DNA of 30,426 nt from the NCBI RefSeq assembly GCF_000154225.1, contig NZ_DS264586.1, forward strand, positions 1 through 30,426. The letters are read 5' to 3'. Positions 24,485 through 30,426 of this stretch are shown one piece after another. Under the pieces are notes generated by a model. That model saw only the letters and a program-made list of their open reading frames with translations, was not told the DNA's origin and did no database searches. This stretch comes from Schaalia dentiphila ATCC 17982. Lineage in GTDB: Bacteria > Actinomycetota > Actinomycetes > Actinomycetales > Actinomycetaceae. The position numbers and the translations under genes are program-made. The stretch's first letter is position 1; each line of letters opens with the position of its first letter.

Positions 24485-24493
24485 CTGGGTCAA

Positions 24494-24859
24494 TCACTCA
24501 GGTTCAGACTGCCGGTCATTCGGTTCCGCCATAACCTGCAGATACTGGACACCCCCTTGGTTAATCAAATCCAAAGCCAAATCGTTGATGATCGGCAGCA
24601 CCTCGTCGATAGTCAAGAGCGGATCGAGTTCCATCGTGATCGGCTGGAACCTCACAATGGGCTCCATGTATTCAGTGCCGAGCAGACTATTACCTAAGCT
24701 CATCCCGTGAATGTAGATCGGCTTTTTCTGAATACCGACAAGACCCGCTCTGATCCTAAAACCGCCGTGTGCCTGCCGTTCTTTCGCATGGCTACGCAAC
24801 AGAGTAATGAAGTCCGTAACTGCAGTTTCGACTTCATTGCCTCTACAGTGGTTAGTCAT
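24494..24859 (-). CDS. C-terminal part of the Schlafen/AlbA_2 gene, after an in-frame TGA
   Basis: 121 codons from ATG 24859. Protein-like sequence (DFITLLRSHAKERQAHGGF, IRAGLVGIQKKPIYIHGM) with no family I recognise. It is in the same reading frame as the preceding AlbA_2 gene, separated only by one TGA (24860-24862). No SD lies close to ATG 24859. Two readings are possible: a single ~424-residue protein interrupted by a stop, or a second gene translated by termination-reinitiation at TGA-ATG. The first seems simpler. Base composition is more AT-rich than the housekeeping genes. Confidence 0.55.
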   Translation of the reverse strand: MTNHCRGNEVETAVTDFITLLRSHAKERQAHGGFRIRAGLVGIQKKPIYIHGMSLGNSLLGTEYMEPIVRFQPITMELDPLLTIDEVLPIINDLALDLINQGGVQYLQVMAEPNDRQSEPE

Positions 24860-25768
24860 TCACACCGGGTAACGGTCACTCCACCGCGGGTCAGTAACCA
24901 GGAGTCCCAGTTGATATGCTCCGACAACCGTTGCATCATCGTGCAAGAACTTACGAAAGTACCCCCGAGAACTTTGGTATCCCCGGATGATCCACTGACG
25001 GAGTCCCTTTTTTACTTCCCCACCACTCCACCAGTTATCTACTCTGGTTCCACTTACGAGTTCCGGAGCAATCGGCGCGTTCGCGTATTGATGTATCAGA
25101 TCTACAGTAGTCGGCACGCGTCCAGTAACTGCCTCGTGGGGAACAGCAGCTAAGGCAAGAAATACCCCGTCTTCCGGGCGTAGCGCCTCACAGGCACGCT
25201 CGTAACGATCTTGAAGGAGGCGTTCCTGATCATCTGCGTGTTGGAAACGTTCGCGAAAACCCCGTTCGATCTCACGATCACTCATGTACACGGTGTGGGG
25301 ACCATTACGACGTGGCGCCACAAAAGCATCGTCGCCTTTTTTCGCAAAGTGAGGAGCATCAGCAGAGTCCGGAACCCGCATCATGACGAGACTCCCGCCG
25401 CCTTCATTGCCACACGGCACCTCATGGAACTCGAGTCCAACTACCGGAGGTCCGATCTTCGCATACGCCGCCCTCAGGATCCTCTGCTGGTCGGTGGCAG
25501 ACCAAGAAATTGGGACGATCTTAGAGGCGGTGTTCTTGTCGCCGTCTTCTTCAATCCCAAACACAATCCATCCGCCGCCGCTATTCGCCATGGCAGCGAT
25601 GTCTTTTGCGGCTTCTTCATCCCATCGCGGCTTTCGCGAATCATAAGCAACCCGCTTCCAGTCGAGGTCACTAGTTTCTTCAACGCTGTGCTCGACCGCT
25701 TGTTTGAACAGGATGATGGAAATATTCCCCGGTTCAAGACCCAGTGCTCGGTGAATAGGCGTAAACAT
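24860..25768 (-). CDS. Schlafen AlbA_2 (putative nucleic-acid/ATP-binding) domain protein
   Basis: 302 residues. The AlbA_2/Schlafen core spans about 25-170: HSVEETSDLDWKR, then KDIAAMANSGGGWIVFGIEED, and later HFAKKGDDAFVAPRRNG with MSDREIERGFRERF. Such proteins occur near restriction and stress loci; Schlafen-type domains can be RNases, but no active site can be asserted here. ATG 25768 has AAGGA at good spacing; an ATG at 25786 has none. The 3' end is a TGA followed at once by ATG in the same frame. It lies downstream of hsdR on the same strand (about 150 bases apart, with a hairpin between). The AT-richer composition suggests transfer. Confidence 0.75.
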   Translation of the reverse strand: MFTPIHRALGLEPGNISIILFKQAVEHSVEETSDLDWKRVAYDSRKPRWDEEAAKDIAAMANSGGGWIVFGIEEDGDKNTASKIVPISWSATDQQRILRAAYAKIGPPVVGLEFHEVPCGNEGGGSLVMMRVPDSADAPHFAKKGDDAFVAPRRNGPHTVYMSDREIERGFRERFQHADDQERLLQDRYERACEALRPEDGVFLALAAVPHEAVTGRVPTTVDLIHQYANAPIAPELVSGTRVDNWWSGGEVKKGLRQWIIRGYQSSRGYFRKFLHDDATVVGAYQLGLLVTDPRWSDRYPV

Positions 25769-25881
25769 ATGGATCCTTGTCGTCATAGTTCGTGTAGAGG
25801 ATCGAACTCGTCAAGCAGCAGCACTTGAACGAGTCCCTTTCAATGCCAGCACCCAATATTGAAAGGCAACTGGCGTAGCGG

Positions 25882-25909
25882 TCCCGACCTCGTCGTCACG
25901 AGGCCGGGG
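25882..25909 (-). terminator. CCCGACCTCG/CGAGGCCGGGG hairpin after hsdR
   Basis: TCCCGACCTCG (25882-25892) and CGAGGCCGGGG (25899-25909), loop TCGTCA as in the 24455 copy. It begins 9 bases past the hsdR stop. On the minus transcript the odd position becomes a G-U wobble rather than an A-C mismatch. Confidence 0.65.
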
Positions 25910-25917
25910 CCAGCTCG

Positions 25918-28900
25918 TCACAGCCCTCCGAGTCCCGAGAATCGTTCGACCCAGGTCCGCAGGGCGTCAAGGACGCGCGAGCGGATGGCTTCGCGGCTGC
26001 CACCGCCACCAAAGCGGCGGGCCGGCGGGAGGATCGAGGACAGGCCGGTCCCTTCGTCGGGGACGTAGCCCTCGCGCAGAGAGTCGTACGCGAAGTCCCG
26101 CGCGCCCTCGCCGAGGCGTTCGGCCTCAATGATTGCGTCGAGTTCGCTGTCGCGCTTGGCAGCGATGAAGGACTCGAACTCTGTTGGAACATCCCCGTTG
26201 AGGGACACTCGGCGGTAGAACTCTTCGATGAGGTCACGTTTGCCGCGCAGGGCGGGTGAAGCGGCGAGGGCGCGCGTGATTTCGACGGGGATTTCGCGGT
26301 CGTCGCCGTCGCCACGCTCGCCCCGATGATGCTCGACGAGCATGAGGATGTAGTCGACGTTGATGTCGACCTGCTTGACGAGCTCCATTTCGAAGACGAG
26401 CTCATCCGCGATCGGTTCCTTCTCCACCTTCGAGCGCTCGCGCGCCTCGTGATAGAGGTCCAGGTAGACGCTCCTGTAGTCTTCGAGCTCGCGCGAGGCG
26501 ATCGTGTCATCGCCCTCGAAGTCGTCGAAGGACGTGAGGATGTTGCGCAGGCGCAGGACCTGCCCCATGAGGTCGATGAAGCGCTTCTGTTCCTTTTCGG
26601 ATGCGATCGATCCGATGGGCAGCGGGAAGCCGATGCGAAGCTGCTCAATGGTCTCGAGGTAGGTGGACAGGTACTCGCCGTATGGGCGCAGGAGTACCTG
26701 ACCGCGCGCCTCTTTGTTGCCGAAGAGGGCGATCGCGTCGTTCGTGGCCTCTTCGAGGTTGCGGAAGCAGACGATGTTTCCGAATGTCTTGACGGAGTTG
26801 AGGATTCGGTTGGTGCGCGAGAAGGCCTGGATGAGGCCGTGGGCGCGCAGGTTCTTGTCGACCCACAGGGTGTTGAGGGACTTGGAGTCGAAGCCGGTGA
26901 GGAACATGTCGACGACGATCACCAGGTCGATACGTCTTTCGGCGAGAGCCGTTGACAGGCTCGTGTAGTATCCCTCGAATCCCGAGGCATCGGTGCCGAA
27001 GCTGGCACCGAACTGCTGGTTGTAGTCGGCGATCGCCTCGTCGAGGAAGGCACGGTCGTCCTGGGAGAGGGCCGAGGGGTCCATGGATTCGTCGGAGAGC
27101 AGACCGGTGCCCGGCGCCTCGGCGTTGGGCGCGTATGAGTAGATGATTCCGACGCTGAGCCTGCGCGCCTCCGGCAGGTCAGCCTGCTGGCGCTTGAACT
27201 CCTGGTAGTAGGCACGGGCAGCCTTGATGGAGGAGGTGGCGAACAGGGAGTTGAAGCCGTTGACGCGCAGTTCCTTGTACTGGAAGGAGGCGTGCCGCTT
27301 CGTCTTTTGGTCGAAGTGTTCGAGGATGTAGGAGACCACGGCCGAGATGCGCTGCGGGTTCATGTAAGCGCTGTCGGTATCGATGCCTTCGACGTCGTGG
27401 TTGTCGATGTCGTCTCGCACGCGGAACGAGTTGAGGTAGTCGACGCGGAACGGCAAGACGGTCTTGTCCCGGATGGCGTCGACGATCGTGTAGGAGTGCA
27501 GCTGGTCCCCGAAGGCCTGCTCGGTCGTCCGTAGGTTTGCTTTGCCGGAACTGGAAGCATTGTCCGCAAAGATGGGCGTTCCGGTGAAGCCGAAGAGGTG
27601 GTAGTTACGGAAGGCTCGCGTGATGTCGGTGTGCATGTCGCCGAACTGGCTGCGGTGACATTCATCGAAGACGAGGACGACGTGCCCGGAGTAGATGGCG
27701 TGCCCGCGGTGGCTCTTGACGAAGGTCGCGAGCTTTTGGATGGTGGTGACGATGATGGGCGTGGACGGATCGTTGATTTGCTGGGCGAGCTGGCGTGTGG
27801 ATTGGTTCGCGGAGACGGTCCCCTCGGCGAAGGCGTTATATTCGCGGATGGTCTGATGGTCGAGGTCCTTGCGGTCGACGACGAAGAGGACCTTGTCGAC
27901 CCCCTCCATGCCTGCAGCGAGCTTGGCCGTCTTGAAGGAGGTGAGGGTCTTTCCGGAGCCGGTCGTGTGCCAGACGTATCCGCCGGCGGCGACGGTGCCC
28001 GTCTGCTTGTTCATGCTGGAGGTCTTGATGCGCTGGAGGATCGCTTCGGTCGCGGCGATCTGGTAGGGGCGCATCACGAGGAGTTCACCGCGGGTGTTGA
28101 GCACGCAGTAGCGCGTAAGGATGGAGAGGATGGTGCGCTTGGCCAGGAATGTGGCGGCGAAGTCGGTGAGGTCCGGAATCTGATTGTTGGCGGCGTCGGT
28201 CCACCACATGGTGAATTCAAAGGATCGCGCGTTGGCGGCGGCCACCTGTCGGCGCGTGCCCTGGTTTTCGGTGATGTGCTGGAGGCGCACGGTGTTGGAG
28301 TAGTACTTGGTGTGTGCGCCGTTGGAGATGACGAAGATCTGCACGTAGCCGAAGAGTCCGTCGCCGGCGCCGGCGTGGAAGGAGTCGCGCTGGTAGCGGT
28401 CGATCTGGTTGAAGGCTTGGCGCAGTTCTTCACCGCGCCGTTTGAGTTCGATGTGGACGAGGGGCAGGCCGTTGACGAGGATGGTGACGTCGTAGCGGTT
28501 GGAGCGCGCGCCCGTGTCGATGGCATACTGGCGGATCACCTGCACCTTGTTGCGGTGAATGTTGGTCTTGTCGATGAGGCTGATGTTCTTGGTGGTGTCG
28601 TCGTCGCGGGTGAGGACCTGCACGTGGTCCTCCTGGATGCGGCGGGCTTTGGCGACGACGGGATTCCCGTCGGAGGAGCGGACGTCGACGATCGAGTGAC
28701 GGTAGAAGTCCTTCCATTCCCGGTCGCTGAAACGGTAGTTGTTGAGGGCCTCGAGCTGGACGCGCAGGTTCGCTTCCAGGCCGTCGCGGTCGTGGATGTC
28801 CACATATTCGTAGGCTTGGGCGCACAGCTGCTTGATGAGGTCGTCCTCGAGGGCGGCTTCGCTCTGGTAGTCCTGCTCCGGGTCGCGGGTCGGGTGATAG

Positions 28901-28971
28901 AGGCCGACGACCGTGAATTCGTCGGAGACGACGACGGGTTCGATGCGGGGGCGAGGTGCGTCGGTGGACAC
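25918..28971 (-). CDS. hsdR: Type I restriction endonuclease subunit R (HsdR)
   Basis: 1017 residues, full length. The motor and nuclease subunit of a type I restriction system cuts unmodified DNA after ATP-driven translocation. The PD-(D/E)xK nuclease is at Asp161...Glu175-Leu-Lys177 (YDVTILVNGLPLVHIELK). SF2 helicase motifs: Walker A HTTGSGKT (335-342), DECH (436-439), FTGTP (462-466) and a QAFSRTNRI motif VI. The C-terminal HsdR domain is intact. GTG 28971 has AAAGGA 6 bases upstream. No hsdM or hsdS lies in the window on either side; without them it should not restrict, unless they are encoded elsewhere. The upstream region holds a 9-base dyad. Confidence 0.95.
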   Translation of the reverse strand: MSTDAPRPRIEPVVVSDEFTVVGLYHPTRDPEQDYQSEAALEDDLIKQLCAQAYEYVDIHDRDGLEANLRVQLEALNNYRFSDREWKDFYRHSIVDVRSSDGNPVVAKARRIQEDHVQVLTRDDDTTKNISLIDKTNIHRNKVQVIRQYAIDTGARSNRYDVTILVNGLPLVHIELKRRGEELRQAFNQIDRYQRDSFHAGAGDGLFGYVQIFVISNGAHTKYYSNTVRLQHITENQGTRRQVAAANARSFEFTMWWTDAANNQIPDLTDFAATFLAKRTILSILTRYCVLNTRGELLVMRPYQIAATEAILQRIKTSSMNKQTGTVAAGGYVWHTTGSGKTLTSFKTAKLAAGMEGVDKVLFVVDRKDLDHQTIREYNAFAEGTVSANQSTRQLAQQINDPSTPIIVTTIQKLATFVKSHRGHAIYSGHVVLVFDECHRSQFGDMHTDITRAFRNYHLFGFTGTPIFADNASSSGKANLRTTEQAFGDQLHSYTIVDAIRDKTVLPFRVDYLNSFRVRDDIDNHDVEGIDTDSAYMNPQRISAVVSYILEHFDQKTKRHASFQYKELRVNGFNSLFATSSIKAARAYYQEFKRQQADLPEARRLSVGIIYSYAPNAEAPGTGLLSDESMDPSALSQDDRAFLDEAIADYNQQFGASFGTDASGFEGYYTSLSTALAERRIDLVIVVDMFLTGFDSKSLNTLWVDKNLRAHGLIQAFSRTNRILNSVKTFGNIVCFRNLEEATNDAIALFGNKEARGQVLLRPYGEYLSTYLETIEQLRIGFPLPIGSIASEKEQKRFIDLMGQVLRLRNILTSFDDFEGDDTIASRELEDYRSVYLDLYHEARERSKVEKEPIADELVFEMELVKQVDINVDYILMLVEHHRGERGDGDDREIPVEITRALAASPALRGKRDLIEEFYRRVSLNGDVPTEFESFIAAKRDSELDAIIEAERLGEGARDFAYDSLREGYVPDEGTGLSSILPPARRFGGGGSREAIRSRVLDALRTWVERFSGLGGL

Positions 28972-29041
28972 TCGCGTTCCTTTCTCTACGGGTCTCTTTC
29001 ACGAGGCCGGGGCTGGCACGCGGGAGGCTTCCCTCCCATCT

Positions 29042-29070
29042 GGTGACGTTGATCCGATGCTAACGTCACC
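29042..29070. promoter_or_regulatory. 9-base dyad upstream of hsdR
   Basis: GGTGACGTT (29042-29050) and AACGTCACC (29062-29070) form a perfect inverted repeat with an 11-base gap, so the half-sites are centred 20 bases apart on the same helix face. It lies 71-99 bases before the hsdR start. This looks more like an operator than a terminator. A degenerate right-arm copy (CGAGGCCGGGG) is at 29002-29012. Confidence 0.5.
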
Positions 29071-29141
29071 CACCGTCATCTGCGTCCAGGCTCAACCGGC
29101 GGTGTCAGCTAAGCGACAAACCTGAAGCCTGTTCAACCCGA

Positions 29142-29170
29142 CTGATATAGCACTGAACGCCGAGTATAAT
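29142..29170 (+). promoter_or_regulatory. Promoter of the DUF4065 gene
   Basis: A perfect -10 TATAAT (29165-29170) with CTGATA (4 of 6 matches to TTGACA, 29142-29147) exactly 17 bases upstream. The predicted start near 29177 would leave a leader of about 26 bases before the ACG at 29203, including the AGGAGG site. Confidence 0.7.
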
Positions 29171-29202
29171 CGCGTGGCAACGACGCAGAGGAGGAGACCA
29201 AC

Positions 29203-29652
29203 ACGGCACGATCAATCGTTGATGTCGCAGCCTACATCCTGGAGCGCACCGATACGGTAACGACAATGAAGCTCCAGAAGCTTGCCTTCTATTCTCAAGC
29301 TCAGCACCTCGCTCAGTACGGATCCCCACTCTTCCCAGAAGCTTTCCAAGCATGGCGCGGTGGACCCGTCGCTCCCGATCTCTACGCTCTGCATCGCGGC
29401 AAGTTTCTGATTCGTCCAGGCGAACTATCGTCCGGCGACTCATCTGCTCTCACTGATGCTGAACGCAAGCTCATCGATGGCGTATGCTCCACGCTAAGTG
29501 GGCTGACAGGTGCTGAGTTGAGTGAACGAACGCACGTGGAAGACCCCTGGCTGCACGCACGTGAGGGCCTAAGGCCATCCGCTCCCTCGGATGCAGTTAT
29601 CACTCAGGAAGCAATGCGCAGCTACTACCAGGAGCATCCCATCCTCGATTGA
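29203..29652 (+). CDS. DUF4065 (SocA/Panacea) antitoxin-like protein
   Basis: The core protein matches DUF4065, used as antitoxin or proteolytic adaptor (SocA) and in Panacea toxin-antitoxin pairs: KLQKLAFYSQAQHLAQYGSPLF, EAFQAWRGGPVAPDLY. The conserved N-terminus (ARSIVDVAAYILER) lies upstream of the first ATG (29266), in an open frame that begins at ACG 29203. AGGAGG ends 8 bases before this ACG, and TATAAT lies at 29165. No ATG, GTG or TTG occurs in frame between the stop at 29167 and 29266. Thus either ACG is used as start, or a start codon has mutated. From ACG the protein has 149 residues. No toxin gene is next to it. Confidence 0.75.
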   Translation, partial: TARSIVDVAAYILERTDTVTTMKLQKLAFYSQAQHLAQYGSPLFPEAFQAWRGGPVAPDLYALHRGKFLIRPGELSSGDSSALTDAERKLIDGVCSTLSGLTGAELSERTHVEDPWLHAREGLRPSAPSDAVITQEAMRSYYQEHPILD

Positions 29653-29726
29653 TCGCCTAATGACGCCCCTTTGCTCTGGTGCTGCTATGAACCCTAGAAC
29701 AATTGCAGGGCAAGGGCTGACATGGG

Positions 29727-29745
29727 CCCCTCGCACACCGAGGGG
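29727..29745. terminator. Stem-loop downstream of DUF4065 gene
   Basis: CCCCTCG (29727-29733) and CGAGGGG (29739-29745), 5-base loop, 75 bases after the stop. There is no T tract. It is the first of two stem-loops in the 29653-29926 non-coding gap, where I see no gene. Confidence 0.4.
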
Positions 29746-29815
29746 TGACCGCGAAACCTGACAAAACAGGGCCTCGTAATAGTCCATTCGTGGACGGCAA
29801 GCTGAAGTCACGCCC

Positions 29816-29853
29816 TCGTGTTTCCCCTCACGTATGCGTGAGGGGAAACACGA
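29816..29853. terminator. Perfect 17-base-pair stem-loop
   Basis: TCGTGTTTCCCCTCACG (29816-29832) pairs perfectly with CGTGAGGGGAAACACGA (29837-29853) around a TATG loop. It begins directly after the TAG of the minus-strand gene remnant at 29854-29926. It could act as that gene's terminator or as a structured non-coding element. Confidence 0.6.
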
Positions 29854-29926
29854 CTATTCGGAGGTTCTGTTGAGGAACGCGCTGACCACAAACAACGAGT
29901 CCTGCATGTAATTCCCCAGCCAATCT
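29854..29926 (-). pseudogene. C-terminal remnant of a gene cut by the insertion sequence
   Basis: On the minus strand the 24 codons before a TAG (29854-29856) read as a plausible protein end (GNYMQDSLFVVSAFLN, then RTSE). The frame runs into the left end of the ISL3 element at 29927, where it becomes an antisense shadow of the transposase. This suggests an interrupted host gene, but the fragment is short. Confidence 0.35.
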
Positions 29927-30426
29927 GGCTCTTCGCATTTGAGGGTGTAGGTGTTGTGGGCGGGGTTGGGTGTGTCGTGGCCGGGTAGGGGTCGAGGTCT
30001 TTCGATGATGGAGATTCCTACACCGTCCATCTGAAAGACCTCGACGTGGCCAATACTATCTTTGATCGCCCTGATCTGAGCGCGTTCACGCGCCTGGATG
30101 ACCTGGGGTTGGAGGTGACGGGCCAGCGCATGTGGCCAGACCATGCAGTGTTGGCGTGCCGGATTGCTGGTGAGGATCGGTGGTGTCGACGCTGCGGATG
30201 CCAGGGCATTTCTCGTGACACGGTGGTCAGGCGCTTGGCGCACGAGCCCTGCGGGTGGCGTCCCACGATCTTGCACGTGAGCGTGCGCCGCTACCGGTGC
30301 GAGACGTGTGCTCACGTGTGGCGCCAAGACATGAGCCAAGCGGCCGATCCACGCGCCAAGCTCTCGCGCGCAGCGGTGCGCTGGGCGCTCACTGGGCTGG
30401 TCGTTCATCATGTGACGGTGACGCGC
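29927..30426 (+). mobile_element. Left part of an ISL3-family insertion sequence
   Basis: The likely left terminal repeat starts with GGCTCTTCGCATTTGAGG at 29927; GGCTCTTC is the typical end of actinobacterial ISL3 elements such as IS31831. The transposase starts about 120 bases in. The right end and any 8-base target duplication (GCCAATCT, 29919-29926, would be the left copy) lie outside the window. Confidence 0.65.
30046..30426 (+). CDS. ISL3-family transposase, N-terminal part (runs off the window)
   Basis: 127 codons are visible, open at the window end. It starts at GTG 30046 (GTGGCCAATACTATC), giving ANTIFDRPDLSAF, LDDLGLEVTGQ. A zinc-binding CRRCG pair and CETCAHVW pair form the N-terminal zinc ribbon of ISL3 transposases, followed by RYRC and AKLSRAAVRWALTG. 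The DDE catalytic domain is beyond the window. A stop at 29986 limits the frame upstream; no strong SD is seen, as is common for transposases. Confidence 0.85.
   Translation, partial: MANTIFDRPDLSAFTRLDDLGLEVTGQRMWPDHAVLACRIAGEDRWCRRCGCQGISRDTVVRRLAHEPCGWRPTILHVSVRRYRCETCAHVWRQDMSQAADPRAKLSRAAVRWALTGLVVHHVTVTR

Larger units (their letters stand above)
23372..24488 (+). repeat. Diverged direct duplication of a gene 3' end plus terminator
   Basis: About 23372-23708 and about 24150-24487 are homologous over their length. From a common ATGG (23401 and 24182) to the end of the hairpin the copies are 308 and 306 bases long. Shared landmarks in order: TGGGGACT.CGCGAGATC, the TDPAETEN-coding block, the GACAAGCAGTAGTCCGTT end of the frame, CTCCCCTGCC, and the CCCCGACCTCG hairpin. 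The TfoX-N gene lies between the copies on the opposite strand. Confidence 0.75.

Noticed and set aside
27598..29046. 482-codon plus-strand frame opposite hsdR
   Set aside because: Antisense to intact hsdR; Val/Asp/Gly-rich and without recognisable motifs.
29724..29853. CRISPR array remnant
   Set aside because: Only two dissimilar palindromes at 97-base spacing, no regular spacers and no cas genes.
29854..30411. 185-codon minus-strand frame as a complete gene
   Set aside because: Most of it is antisense to the ISL3 transposase N-terminus; only the last 24 codons outside the IS may be a remnant.

Overview
The window comes from a high-GC Gram-positive (actinobacterial) chromosome. Protein sequences, WhiB1, PdtaS, frequent GTG starts and many TANNNT boxes just 5' of start codons all fit Actinobacteria, and the overall style suggests Actinomycetaceae (Schaalia/Actinomyces type). 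That placement is inference, because no rRNA is present.

Layout. 1-438 is an extreme A/C-rich non-coding stretch ending in a terminator. 439-6726 holds a malic enzyme, the gatC-gatA-gatB amidotransferase operon (minus strand) and a divergent cardiolipin-synthase-like phospholipase D. 6739-12286 holds ligA (minus) and a divergent FHA-TM-TM-FtsK ATPase of EssC type. Their shared intergenic region carries two perfect DnaA boxes. 12439-14258 is the convergent whiB1/pdtaS pair known from Mycobacterium. 14356-19589 is housekeeping: a DUF2505 protein, an OsmC-thyA-folA operon, an MFS transporter and fumC. 19763-21427 is a two-gene operon of a zinc-type macrodomain ADP-ribosyl hydrolase and a class M sirtuin (SirTM), preceded by a palindrome. 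21445-24395 has a TauE/SafE permease, a flavodoxin-fold NAD(P)H oxidoreductase, a small membrane protein, a TfoX-N protein and a truncated duplicate of the membrane protein's tail. 24494-30426 looks like an accessory/defence island: a Schlafen/AlbA_2 gene split by an in-frame TGA, an hsdR with no hsdM or hsdS in view, a DUF4065 (SocA/Panacea) gene that appears to start at ACG, two strong stem-loops, and the left end of an ISL3-family insertion sequence that seems to cut a gene.

How the parts relate. The ADP-ribosylation pair forms a writer/eraser module but lacks the lipoyl-carrier partners usual elsewhere. The island genes share restriction and toxin-antitoxin themes and are visibly eroded by an in-frame stop, a lost start codon, an IS and a missing HsdM/HsdS. 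Across the whole window the 11-mer CGAGGCCGGGG (either strand) occurs at least 15 times, often as one arm of a terminator-like hairpin. It is the most striking signal that no gene call explains. The best candidates for something undescribed are this repeat family, the stripped-down SirTM/macrodomain operon, the solitary EssC-like ATPase next to DnaA boxes, and the hsdR-Schlafen pair.
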